Shown here one piece after another: positions 13,190 through 20,143 of a stretch of 20,143 nt of DNA (positions are counted from its first letter, which is position 1; every line of letters begins with the position of its first letter). Below the pieces are notes generated by a model. It was not told where the DNA came from, made no database searches, and saw nothing but the letters and a program-made list of their open reading frames with translations. The stretch lies in contig NZ_CAMLDP010000029.1 in NCBI RefSeq assembly GCF_946478925.1, positions 1 to 20,143 of the forward strand. The letters are read 5' to 3'. Origin of the DNA: an uncultured Nitrososphaera sp. (GTDB taxonomy: Archaea > Thermoproteota > Nitrososphaeria > Nitrososphaerales > Nitrososphaeraceae). A program made the position numbers and the translations under genes.

Positions 13190-14344
13190 TTGTGCAGCGA
13201 CAGCGATACGACAGACTCGTGGATAGATTGTGCGTGCGGTGCCCGTTACGGTGCAAACCTCCCAGCTTGCCCAAACTGCAGTGCGCCAAACGCCTTCTAT
13301 GGCGAAAAAAAGCGCAGCACCGGCGGCAAGGCCGGCATAATAGCCGCGATTGTAATTGCTGCTATTGCCGTGATATTCATCGCCCCCCAGTTCATAGGCG
13401 ACCTTGGCGGCGGGACAAACAACAATAACAACCCGATAAACAGCGCCATAAAGATACTGCAGCCGCAGGCGACCAAGCCGGAAAAGGTGCCGCAGGAGGA
13501 GCTTGTGGCGCACGTGCTTGCCGCGATAAACAGCGACCGCAAGAAATTCGGCTTGGAGCCTGTCACTCTTGGCGACAACGAAGCTGCGCAGCTGCACGCC
13601 GAGGATGTCTTTAAGACAAAGCAGATCTCGCACTGGACGACGTCAGGAGAAAAGCCTTACATGACGTACACTCGGCTTGGGGGCGAGGGGAGCGTTCACC
13701 AGAACGTCGCCATCGCCGGCTTTGGGCCCGACGAATACGGCAGGTGCGTCTCCACAGTCATACTGTGCGAACGCATAGACCCGCTGTCCACCATCGACGA
13801 GTTGGAGAACGAGATGATGAACAACGACAAGGAATGCTGCGACAACGGGCACAGGGACAACATACTCGACAGGGACCACACGCGCGTAAGCATCGGAATA
13901 GCGTACGACGAATACTACCTGGCAATGGTGCAGAACTTTGAGGCGGACTATGGGCTGTCTGTGGATGTCGAGGGGACCAAGGTCAGCATCGCCGGCTCCG
14001 TGCCCGCAGGAGACAAGTTTGACAACGTCGTGGTGTACTATGACGGGCTCCCAGACAAGCAGGCGTACGACGCAAACAAGGAAAAGCTTTCGTACGACGC
14101 AGGCACGCTTGTCGCAAGTGTGTTCGAGCCGCTTCCGCGGGGCCTAAGGTACCAGCAACCGGGCGACTATGTCGTGATAGAGGCCGACAGGTGGCAGGAC
14201 GGCAATAACAACTTGGATGTCAGTTTCGACCTTGCGCCTGCGATGAAAAAGGACGGCGTCTATACCGTGTACGCCATGTTCGATGACGAAAAGGGCCAGC
14301 AGTTTTCGGCAACCTCCCACTCGATATTTGCAAAGACGGAATAA
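13190..14344 (+). CDS. Zinc-ribbon, membrane-anchored CAP-domain protein
   Basis: This 384-residue protein has an unusual three-part layout. A cytoplasmic zinc ribbon has C14, C16, C27 and C30 (CACG and CPNCSAP). A single membrane segment (about 47-65, KAGIIAAIVIAAIAVIFIA) follows. The extracellular part holds a CAP/SCP domain (about 97-255) with QLHAEDVF, HWTT, GHRDNILDRDH and SIGIAYDEYYLAMVQNF, plus a C-terminal beta domain (about 260-380). CAP domains often bind lipids or act in the envelope. The start is a TTG. The frame is open further upstream without a standard start and would add another C-x-x-C (CDLC), so the true start may be non-canonical. The linker is Asn-rich. Confidence 0.82.
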   Translation: MCSDSDTTDSWIDCACGARYGANLPACPNCSAPNAFYGEKKRSTGGKAGIIAAIVIAAIAVIFIAPQFIGDLGGGTNNNNNPINSAIKILQPQATKPEKVPQEELVAHVLAAINSDRKKFGLEPVTLGDNEAAQLHAEDVFKTKQISHWTTSGEKPYMTYTRLGGEGSVHQNVAIAGFGPDEYGRCVSTVILCERIDPLSTIDELENEMMNNDKECCDNGHRDNILDRDHTRVSIGIAYDEYYLAMVQNFEADYGLSVDVEGTKVSIAGSVPAGDKFDNVVVYYDGLPDKQAYDANKEKLSYDAGTLVASVFEPLPRGLRYQQPGDYVVIEADRWQDGNNNLDVSFDLAPAMKKDGVYTVYAMFDDEKGQQFSATSHSIFAKTE

Positions 14345-14562
14345 TAAAAGACGACAGCAGGTGAAGGAAAGGCATTATCATGCGACGCAGCTACGGGCCA
14401 AAGGCGCCCGGCGCGCGCATATTGCTCGCCTTCCGTTCGTCCATGCTGAAACTCGTGTTTTATCCGAGTAGCGGTATATCCGCATTTCAGTTATTTAAGG
14501 CAGCTGGCAATATTCTCTATATTTCAGGTTAATTCCTGTAGACAGGGCGCAGGGATACGTAT
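14345..14562. other. Intergenic region before the oligopeptidase gene
   Basis: These 218 bases contain a GC-rich stretch (14400-14422, with GGCGCCCGGCGCGCG), a GCGG/CCGC inverted repeat around TATAT (14471-14483), and two TATA-like elements (14491-14500 and 14515-14524). No convincing coding sequence is present on either strand. Confidence 0.45.
14515..14524 (+). promoter_or_regulatory. Likely TATA box of the oligopeptidase gene
   Basis: CTCTATATTT is centred about 43 bases before the TTG at 14563, implying a leader of around 17 bases. A second candidate, TTATTTAAGG, lies at 14491-14500. Confidence 0.4.
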
Positions 14563-16395
14563 TTGAGCGGGCGGAGACATCGCATTCTCGTGAATTTTGC
14601 AGCTCTTAAAATAGGCGCCTGGGACCTTTCCGGGCTCGTAAAGGACCCCGCCGGCTCCGAGTTTGCGCAGTTTTTGGATTCCATCGAGGGCAAGGTAAAG
14701 GCGTTTGAGGGCAGGCGCCGGTCGCTCCGGCCAGACATCCCCGCCGCCGAGTTTGAGGGCATGATCCATGACCTTGAGGACATTTACGAAAAGCTCAGCA
14801 TCGCAGGAGGCTATGCGCACTTGCGCTACTACGGCAACACCGCCTCAAACGAGGCGTCGGCGCTAGTGACTCGGATGGACAAGATGTCGGCCGAGGCTGG
14901 AAACCGCCTGCTGTTTTTCGACCTCTGGTTCAAAAAAGAGCTCGATGAGGGCAACGCTGTACGCCTCATAGAGTCGGCGCCTGCGGTCTACCGCGAGTAC
15001 CTGCGCCACAAGCGCCTGCTGGCAAAGCACTCGCTGTCAGAGCCGGAGGAAAGGATAATCAACACGCTTGAAGTCACAGGCACCGGCGCGCTGGTAAAGA
15101 TATACGACAAGATGACATCCGCCTTTGAGTTTGAAATTTCGCTAAAGCGCGGCAGGAAAACAATCACCAAAAAATTTGACAACAAGGAAAAACTGGTGTC
15201 GCTTGTGCGCAGCGCAAACCCGGCAGAGAGGGAGGCCGCGTACAAGGCATTGTTTGCGACGTACAAAAAGAACTCCGGCGTGCTTGGCGAGATATACCAG
15301 AACATAGTGGTCGAGTGGCGCAATGAGGGGATTTCCATGCGCGGCTACAGGACTCCTATTTCTGTCAGGAACATCGCAAACAACCTCGACGACGAGACCG
15401 TGGACGCGCTCCTCGCTGCATGCAGGAAAAACAACAGGGTGTTCCAGGAATATTTCAGGGAAAAGGCGCGCTTGTTAGGCGTCAAAAGACTTCGTCGGTA
15501 CGACCTTTACGCGCCGCTTTCGACAAAGACGTCTGGCAAAAAGTTTGCGTACGGCAAGGCAGTCGCAAGCGTGCTTGACACGTTTGGCGACTTTGATCCG
15601 CAGGTGCGCGCCCTTGCCGAGCGCGTGTTTTCCGAGGGCCACGTCGACTCGCAGATACGCAAGGCAAAGCGCGGAGGAGCGTTCTGCCACACCGTCTCCC
15701 CGTCGATAACGCCGTACGTGCTCCTGAACTTTGACGGGAGGACCCGCGACGTCTCTACGCTTGCCCACGAGTTCGGGCACGCCATACACAGTATGCTTGC
15801 GGAAAAACTGCCCATAATGGTGTCGCACGCGCCGCTCCCGCTTGCCGAGACGGCGTCGGTGTTTGCAGAGATGCTGTTAAACGAGCGCCTGATGGAAAAG
15901 ATGTCGAGGCAAGAGCGGCAATTGCTATTGGCAGAGCAGATTGACGACATGTACGCCACGATAATGCGCCAGGCGTATTTCACGCTGTTTGAGGTAGACG
16001 CCCACAGGGCGATAGGAGAAGAGAACGCCACGATCGACCAGGTCACGCAGATCTATTCCGAAAACCTGAAGGAGCAGTTTGGCGACTCTGTCGCCGTTTC
16101 GCCGGAATTCGGGTGGGAATGGATATACATTCCGCACTTTTACCACACGCCGTTCTACTGCTATGCCTACTCGTTTGGGAACCTGCTGGTGCTCTCGCTG
16201 TACCAGCGCTACAAAGTTGAGGGCAAGTCCTTTGTGCCAAAGTACCTGGACATCCTCGCTGCAGGAGGTTCCAGAAAGCCGGAGGAGCTCTTGAAAGAGT
16301 CCGGCCTTGACATCACGAAACAAGAGTTCTGGCAGCAGGGCTTTGACCTAGTGGGCGAAAAGATACAGCAGCTGAAAGGGCTTGCGTCCAAGTAA
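14563..16395 (+). CDS. M3-family oligoendopeptidase (PepF-like)
   Basis: This 610-residue zinc metallopeptidase belongs to the thimet-oligopeptidase/PepF clan and degrades short cytoplasmic peptides. The zinc motif HEFGH lies at 402-406, with the third ligand E429 in LAETASVFAEML. Other family signatures are the N-terminal WDLSGLVKDP (20-29), the PepF_N helical domain (about 60-200), GYRTPISVRN (261-270), and the substrate-binding IPHFYHTPFYCYAYSFGNL near the C-terminus. No signal peptide is visible. The length is typical. The start is TTG; an in-frame GTG at residue 10 is an alternative. Its stop overlaps the next gene by 14 bases, so the two are probably one transcript. Confidence 0.93.
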   Translation: MSGRRHRILVNFAALKIGAWDLSGLVKDPAGSEFAQFLDSIEGKVKAFEGRRRSLRPDIPAAEFEGMIHDLEDIYEKLSIAGGYAHLRYYGNTASNEASALVTRMDKMSAEAGNRLLFFDLWFKKELDEGNAVRLIESAPAVYREYLRHKRLLAKHSLSEPEERIINTLEVTGTGALVKIYDKMTSAFEFEISLKRGRKTITKKFDNKEKLVSLVRSANPAEREAAYKALFATYKKNSGVLGEIYQNIVVEWRNEGISMRGYRTPISVRNIANNLDDETVDALLAACRKNNRVFQEYFREKARLLGVKRLRRYDLYAPLSTKTSGKKFAYGKAVASVLDTFGDFDPQVRALAERVFSEGHVDSQIRKAKRGGAFCHTVSPSITPYVLLNFDGRTRDVSTLAHEFGHAIHSMLAEKLPIMVSHAPLPLAETASVFAEMLLNERLMEKMSRQERQLLLAEQIDDMYATIMRQAYFTLFEVDAHRAIGEENATIDQVTQIYSENLKEQFGDSVAVSPEFGWEWIYIPHFYHTPFYCYAYSFGNLLVLSLYQRYKVEGKSFVPKYLDILAAGGSRKPEELLKESGLDITKQEFWQQGFDLVGEKIQQLKGLASK

Positions 16396-17269
16396 CGACG
16401 CGATACTGGCGTGCGCCATCGCCGGCTCGATGGCGGCCGGCGTGCTCGTGCCGCGGGCAGGACTGCTGGTAGAGCCATACCTGCTGGTGTGGCTTGGCAT
16501 CCTACTTTTCCTCAACCTGATAAAGCTGGAAGCCTCCGATGTCGCGGCGACTTTTGCAAGGCCAAAGGGCCTTGCCGTCCTTGCCCTCGTGAAACTGGTG
16601 GCGCTTCCTGTCGGCATGTACGCGCTTTCGTACGCGCTCTACAGGCCGCTTGCCCTGCCTGTTCTGCTCGTGTCCGGCATGTCGACCGGTCTTGGAGCGC
16701 CCTTTGTGGTCAACATCGTGGGCGGGCGCCTGCAGCTGGTGGTGGGCATGATAATCGCGACATCGCTTTCCGTGCCGTTTGTGCTCCCGTCGCTTACGTA
16801 CGCGCTTGTAGGGTCAGAGTTTGACCTGCCCATCGCAAACATGATGCTGCTCCTTGCGCTTGCGCTTTTCATACCGCTCGTCGGCGGGTGGGCGGTAAAG
16901 AAAAAGGCGCCAAAGGCGTCCGAGTTTGCGCACAAAAACTCGTTTCACCTTTCGATAATCTTTGCAATCTTGATCAACATCAGCATGTTTTCCAAGCTGT
17001 CCGGGCTCTTTTTCTCAGACCAGCTGTTTCTATTGCAAAATATAGCTGCCACGTTCCTTTGCTTTGCGGCGTTTGCCGTTGTCGGGTTTGCAGTTGCGCC
17101 CAAAAGCGAGAAATCCGCAGGCATGATAGCTACTGCGTACGTCAACAACACGCTCGTCATGGTGTTTGCCGCGCAGTTCTTTGGCCCGCAGGTGGCGGCC
17201 CTTGCCGGGCTCTACAACATACCCTACTATGCGTGCATCCTTGCGCTGAAAAAGATAATGCGCCGCTAG
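16382..17269 (+). CDS. BASS-type (bile acid:sodium symporter-like) membrane protein
   Basis: This 295-residue, very hydrophobic protein has about nine or ten membrane segments and the general pattern of the bile-acid:sodium symporter/SBF superfamily. It has paired helical repeats with a Gly-rich crossing region (VSGMSTGLGAPFVVNIVGG, about 97-115) and a second half with MIATAYVNNTLVMVFAAQFFGPQVAALAG. Proteins of this type carry organic anions or small acids with sodium or protons. The TTG start lies inside the oligopeptidase gene (14-base overlap). The C-terminus is basic (LKKIMRR). It converges with the CoA-lyase gene, sharing CTAG. The transported substrate is not known, and the superfamily call is from pattern recognition only. 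Confidence 0.7.
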   Translation: MRPSNDAILACAIAGSMAAGVLVPRAGLLVEPYLLVWLGILLFLNLIKLEASDVAATFARPKGLAVLALVKLVALPVGMYALSYALYRPLALPVLLVSGMSTGLGAPFVVNIVGGRLQLVVGMIIATSLSVPFVLPSLTYALVGSEFDLPIANMMLLLALALFIPLVGGWAVKKKAPKASEFAHKNSFHLSIIFAILINISMFSKLSGLFFSDQLFLLQNIAATFLCFAAFAVVGFAVAPKSEKSAGMIATAYVNNTLVMVFAAQFFGPQVAALAGLYNIPYYACILALKKIMRR

Positions 17270-18132
17270 GCTTGTCCTGCGGCGTCGAGGATGGCTTTGG
17301 CCTGCTTGTAGTGCACGGCGTCTACCATCCTGCCTTCGAGCCTCACTGCGAGCCGGCCTGTGCCTTTTTCCATCGCCTCGCCTAGAGCCTCGACGACTTT
17401 TTTGGCCCACTCGACCTCGCTTTTTGAGGGCAGGAAAACTTTGTGCACAGGCTCTATCTGGCCGGGGTGGATTATGCTCTTGCCAGAGTAGCCGAGGCGC
17501 TTTGCGGCAGTTGCGTCCCGTATGAGCCCGTCAATGTCGTCCACCTTTTGCCATATCGCGTCGATGGCGGCGACGCCGGCGGCCCTTGCGTCCACAGGGA
17601 TTCTGGCCCGCGCATAAGCATAGCCGCTGCCGTCATGCTCGTCATAGTCCATGCGCATGTCATGCAAAAAGTCAAAGACGCCAAACACCACGGCGTTCAC
17701 CCTGTCGTCCGCGCTCGATATGGCGTACGTGTTTACCACCCCTTTTGCAGTCTCGATTGAAGGGATTAACGCTATCCTGCCTGTTCCGCGCTCTTTTTCA
17801 AGCGCCGACACAACCTTGGCGATTTCAATAACTTCGCTTGCGTCGTTCACCTTTGGAATAACCAGCCCGTCAATCCCTTTTTGCACCACCGTCTTGATGT
17901 CAGCATCTATTAATCCGGATTCAGGCGAGTTGGTGCGCACGTATACAGGCTTTTGATAATCTTGCCTCTTTGCCAGCGCGCCGGCGATTGTTTTCCTTGC
18001 CGCATCTTTTTCGTTTGCCGGCACGGAATCTTCCAAATCAAAGCAGACAATGTCGGCGGAAAGCGCCTTGGCCTTTTCCACAAAGCGCGCGTTTGCGCCG
18101 GGTACAAAGATGAGCGTCCTGAACAACGTCAT
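17266..18132 (-). CDS. CitE-like CoA-ester lyase (HpcH/HpaI aldolase family)
   Basis: This 288-residue TIM-barrel lyase of the citrate lyase beta/malyl-CoA lyase family cleaves or forms C-C bonds in CoA thioesters such as malyl-CoA or citramalyl-CoA. Visible features are RTLIFVPGANARFVEKA (5-21), FDLEDSVP (31-38), the substrate arginine R66 in VRTNSP, E127 (SIETAKGV) and D154 (GVFDFLHD) as the magnesium ligands, and GKSIIHPGQIEPVH (217-230). The residues for catalysis look intact. Other citrate-lyase subunits are absent, arguing against citrate fermentation. It lies 38 bases downstream of the MDR reductase on the same strand and is separated from it by a T-rich tract. Which CoA ester it uses cannot be decided. 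Confidence 0.9.
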   Translation of the reverse strand: MTLFRTLIFVPGANARFVEKAKALSADIVCFDLEDSVPANEKDAARKTIAGALAKRQDYQKPVYVRTNSPESGLIDADIKTVVQKGIDGLVIPKVNDASEVIEIAKVVSALEKERGTGRIALIPSIETAKGVVNTYAISSADDRVNAVVFGVFDFLHDMRMDYDEHDGSGYAYARARIPVDARAAGVAAIDAIWQKVDDIDGLIRDATAAKRLGYSGKSIIHPGQIEPVHKVFLPSKSEVEWAKKVVEALGEAMEKGTGRLAVRLEGRMVDAVHYKQAKAILDAAGQA

Positions 18133-18170
18133 GTCGGTAAAAAGGGAAAAAGAGGGGAAAAAGGTTTCCC
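18133..18170 (-). terminator. T-rich tract between reductase and lyase genes
   Basis: On the minus strand the gap contains three T-runs (CCTTTTT, CTCTTTTT, CCCTTTTT). It is a good oligo-T termination or attenuation site after the MDR gene; partial read-through into the lyase gene is possible. Confidence 0.4.
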
Positions 18171-19229
18171 TTACAGCTTTTGCGGGGTCGTCAGGATCTT
18201 GCCGAACTGCTGCGCCTCTGCCATCATGACGTGGCCCTTGACCATGTCTGAGAACGGAAGCACGCTGTCAATAATTGGCTTTATCTTGCCCTTTGAGACC
18301 CAGTGCACTACGTCTTCAAGCTCTGCCTTGGTGCCCTGCGTAGAGCCTAGGAGGTTTGTGCCCTTGAAGAACAGATAGCGCAGGTCGATTGTCGAGTCAT
18401 AGCCTGTCGTCGCACCTGTCGCCACGAGTGTCCCGCCCATCTTTAGCAGGCTTACTTCCTGCGGGAAGACGGACTTGCCGATGTGCTCAAACACCACGTC
18501 GACGCCGGTCTGTTTCATCTCTTTGTTGATTGCGCGCACCTTCTTGTACCAGTCTGCTTCCCTGTGGTTGACTACATAGTCGGCACCAAGCTCAAGGCAC
18601 TTGTCCATCTTGTCCTGCTTGCCTGCAGTTGCGATGACTGTGCAGTTGTATAGCTTTGCAATTTGTATTCCTACCATGCCGACGCCGGAACCGCCGCCCA
18701 TGATGAGCACGACCTGCCCGGGCTTTATCTTGGCCCTGCCGACCAGCATGTGCCACGCGGTCATGCCGACCATCGAGACGGCCGCTGCGTCGTGGAACGA
18801 GACGTTGTCTGCTATCTTGGCCACGTTTACCTCTGGGAGGCGAGTGTACTGCGCAAAGCCGCCCCAGAGCGGGCCGGTCTGGAAGCCCCAGATTTGCCGG
18901 TCTTCGCAGTCGTATTCCCTGCCGGAGGTGCACGCGTCGCATACCCTGCAGGACATGTTCGAGTGCGACACAACCCTGTCGCCCACCTTGAGCTTCAGGA
19001 CGTCCGAGCCCACCTCTACAACCGTGCCGGCGACGTCGCTTCCGGAAATGTGCGGCAATGGAGTCTTTACTGGCTCGCCCCATATTGCCCACAGGTCGTT
19101 GTAGTTGTACGACGCTGACTCTACTTTTATTAGAACCTCGTTTGGCTTTAGCTTGGGAACGTCGATATCCTCAATCTTGACAACTTTTGTCGGGTCTTTG
19201 TTGTATTCTCTAAATACTGCTGCCTTCAT
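18171..19229 (-). CDS. MDR reductase resembling crotonyl-/acryloyl-CoA reductase
   Basis: This 352-residue medium-chain dehydrogenase/reductase starts with the GroES-like domain (MKAAVFREYN; SYNYNDLWAIWGEP at 40-53; HISGSDVAGTVVEVG). A structural zinc site follows (C94, C97, C100, C108), then the Rossmann domain with MGGGSGVG (177-184). The usual catalytic-zinc ligands are absent (Cys replaced in NYND, HE replaced by SD), so alcohol dehydrogenase activity is unlikely. The motifs NYNxxW, VVFEHIGKSVF and GATTGYDSTIDLRYLF resemble crotonyl-CoA carboxylase/reductase and related enoyl-CoA reductases. An acryloyl- or crotonyl-CoA reductase role in the 3-hydroxypropionate/4-hydroxybutyrate cycle would fit, but this is inference. 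It has its own TATA element. Confidence 0.85.
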   Translation of the reverse strand: MKAAVFREYNKDPTKVVKIEDIDVPKLKPNEVLIKVESASYNYNDLWAIWGEPVKTPLPHISGSDVAGTVVEVGSDVLKLKVGDRVVSHSNMSCRVCDACTSGREYDCEDRQIWGFQTGPLWGGFAQYTRLPEVNVAKIADNVSFHDAAAVSMVGMTAWHMLVGRAKIKPGQVVLIMGGGSGVGMVGIQIAKLYNCTVIATAGKQDKMDKCLELGADYVVNHREADWYKKVRAINKEMKQTGVDVVFEHIGKSVFPQEVSLLKMGGTLVATGATTGYDSTIDLRYLFFKGTNLLGSTQGTKAELEDVVHWVSKGKIKPIIDSVLPFSDMVKGHVMMAEAQQFGKILTTPQKL

Positions 19230-19255
19230 ATATAGAGGGCAAAGCCTGCTTTTGA

Positions 19256-19265
19256 CCTTAAATAG
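19256..19265 (-). promoter_or_regulatory. TATA box of the MDR reductase gene
   Basis: CTATTTAAGG on the minus strand is centred about 31 bases before the ATG at 19229, giving a leader of only a few bases. Confidence 0.55.
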
Positions 19266-19302
19266 TTAACTCCACAACGGCCGGCAGAAAACCGTCGGAT
19301 GC

Positions 19303-19593
19303 TTAGCGCCGGTCGAACTTGAATTCCTTCTTTGGCTGCTGCAGGCTCGCCAGAATCTGCTTCAATTCGTCGTCGGAAAGGGCGCGGTTGAGCCTGCCTG
19401 TCGATGCAGCATTTATCAAATAGTTTTCGACGGCTGTCGCAAGCTCTGGCTTGACCATTCGTATATTGGTGAGGCGCTGTCGTGCCTGCGGGTCCAGAAC
19501 AACGGACAGGACACGCTGGCGCATCGCGGCGGCCTCTGCCTCCCGCCTCCTAATCTCCTCGTCGTTTGGTTGCTGTGGTGGAGGGGCAGACAT
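19303..19593 (-). CDS. PDCD5/TFAR19-family DNA-binding protein
   Basis: This 96-residue archaeal homologue of eukaryotic PDCD5 (TFAR19) is a three-helix-bundle protein that binds DNA and, in eukaryotes, links to chaperonin and stress pathways. The N-terminal helix is charged (DEEIRRREAEAAAMRQRVL, about 11-29). It is followed by the signature DPQARQRLTNIRMVKPELA (34-52), VENYLINAASTGRL and the basic tail KKEFKFDRR. The N-terminus is Pro/Gln-rich. It lies seven bases after the S19e gene. The S19e-PDCD5 order is well known in archaea, so the two are probably co-transcribed. The L39e/L31e genes that often follow are absent here. Confidence 0.92.
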   Translation of the reverse strand: MSAPPPQQPNDEEIRRREAEAAAMRQRVLSVVLDPQARQRLTNIRMVKPELATAVENYLINAASTGRLNRALSDDELKQILASLQQPKKEFKFDRR

Positions 19594-19600
19594 TTTTCAC

Positions 19601-20056
19601 TTATGCGTAGCGTTGGAGCGCCGGGGCGGCCTTGATCAGCTCTTTGTGAATCTCTGTCGCAAGCCTGTCGAGCTTTTTCGTGCCCTCGCTTGTCACCACC
19701 CTGCCCTTTGCTGGCAGTTTTGTGACGTACCCAGCGGCTTCGAGCTGCTGCATGGCGTGCCTGATGATGGCGCCGCCTGCGTCCTTGTGGTGCGAGAGGT
19801 TGTAGCCTATCTGCTTGCGCCCGCCGTATGCCACTTTTAGATCTGAAACGCCTATCGGACCGTGAAGGTAAATCTTTCTCAAAAGAGAAGCGCACCTGGT
19901 GTACCACCAGTCCCTGTTCTGCGGGATCTTTTCGGCGTGCGAGCCTGTCTTGACAAACGCCGACCACGCTGGAGGCTCGATCTTTTTGTCCTTCTTCAGC
20001 TGCTCGGCCAGCTTGGCGATTAGCTCGTCAGCCGGAACGTCGTAAACCTTGGCCAT
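19601..20056 (-). CDS. rps19e: 30S ribosomal protein S19e
   Basis: This 151-residue archaeal/eukaryotic-type ribosomal protein is found in the head of the small subunit and is needed for late 18S/16S maturation in eukaryotes. Diagnostic segments are VYDVPADELIAKLAEQLK (4-21), PPAWSAFVKTGSHAEKIPQ (28-46), DWWYTRCASLLRKIYLHGPIGVSDLKVAYGG and the winged-helix end RHAMQQLEAAGYVTK with GRVVTSEG. The length is usual. The ATG is supported by a strong TATA element about 32 bases upstream. It forms a unit with the PDCD5 gene. Confidence 0.95.
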   Translation of the reverse strand: MAKVYDVPADELIAKLAEQLKKDKKIEPPAWSAFVKTGSHAEKIPQNRDWWYTRCASLLRKIYLHGPIGVSDLKVAYGGRKQIGYNLSHHKDAGGAIIRHAMQQLEAAGYVTKLPAKGRVVTSEGTKKLDRLATEIHKELIKAAPALQRYA

Positions 20057-20083
20057 TTGTATCGGAAAAAAGTCGCAACAGCC

Positions 20084-20092
20084 CTTATAAAT
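20084..20092 (-). promoter_or_regulatory. TATA box of the rps19e gene
   Basis: ATTTATAAG on the minus strand, one of the best TATA matches in the window, lies about 32 bases before the ATG at 20056. The implied leader is around six bases. It overlaps the stop codon of the upstream gene. Confidence 0.6.
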
Positions 20093-20143
20093 CCTTACTG
20101 CGTTTGGCGATGACCTTGCGGTATGTGTGCCCGCACAGTGTGC
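20085..20143 (-). CDS. C-terminal end of a zinc-knuckle protein (possibly RNase P component 4)
   Basis: This minus-strand frame enters from the right edge and ends at TAA (20085-20087). The visible tail is TLCGHTYRKVIAKRSKDL. The partial first codon is xGC; if it is TGC the tail starts C-T-L-C-G, a zinc knuckle, followed by a basic end. In many archaea the RNase P protein component 4 (Rpr2-like), which ends in a zinc ribbon, lies near S19e, so that is my guess. Another frame of the same strand is also open briefly (ending TAA at about 20096), so the call is tentative. Confidence 0.4.
   Translation of the reverse strand, partial: TLCGHTYRKVIAKRSKDL

Noticed and set aside
14394..14444. Tiny 16-17-residue minus-strand ORF with a TATA-like element upstream
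   Set aside because: It is too short to support and lies in a GC-rich tract where such frames arise by chance.
1..20143. CRISPR arrays, insertion sequences, integrase or attachment sites, tRNA and rRNA genes
   Set aside because: I found no spaced repeat array, no transposase or integrase motifs, no target duplications and no tRNA-like cloverleaf in any gap.

Overview
This window looks like chromosomal sequence of a soil ammonia-oxidising archaeon of the Nitrososphaera type (Thaumarchaeota/Nitrososphaerota). That assignment is an inference from gene content and style. The window carries archaeal S19e followed by a PDCD5-family gene. It also has a ribbon-helix-helix protein of a kind I associate with this group, a single C2H2 zinc-finger protein, AT-rich TATA elements about 25 bases before many start codons (leaderless-type transcription), and moderately high GC with AT-rich intergenic DNA. 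I see no rRNA, tRNA, CRISPR array, insertion sequence or phage module.

Left part (1-4240): a luciferase-like flavin oxidoreductase is translationally coupled to a 47-residue protein and followed by a VOC-fold protein. A 54-residue gene lies on the minus strand. A non-coding stretch of about 540 bases (2311-2846) is rich in perfect palindromes. It precedes a ribbon-helix-helix protein and two overlapping genes of unknown function. A 38-residue, half-acidic protein closes this part.

Centre (4335-11904): an NADPH-dependent FMN reductase, a six-hairpin (debranching/GH15-like) glycosidase, the zinc-finger protein and a dodecin-like protein are followed by what looks like a cell-surface group. That group has a GT4 glycosyltransferase, an orphan PstS-like phosphate-binding protein with 14 N-glycosylation sequons, a small membrane protein, and a membrane GT2 glycosyltransferase with a QxxRW motif. 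The glycosyltransferases may serve surface glycans or glycoproteins; no substrate can be read from the sequence.

Right part (11955-20143): a small charged protein converges on an AlkD-type DNA alkylation repair gene, which follows a DUF167 gene. The repair gene may start at a CTG codon. A zinc-ribbon/membrane/CAP-domain protein diverges from DUF167 across only 19 bases. Then come an M3-family oligopeptidase (PepF-like) and an overlapping BASS-like transporter. These face a CitE-like CoA lyase and an MDR reductase that resembles crotonyl-CoA carboxylase/reductase and acryloyl-CoA reductase. This pair may belong to CoA-ester carbon metabolism, possibly the 3-hydroxypropionate/4-hydroxybutyrate cycle. 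The window ends with PDCD5, ribosomal protein S19e and the zinc-knuckle end of a truncated gene, perhaps RNase P component 4.

The best leads for something undescribed are the reductase/lyase pair, the palindrome-rich region ahead of the ribbon-helix-helix gene, and the probable CTG start of the repair gene.
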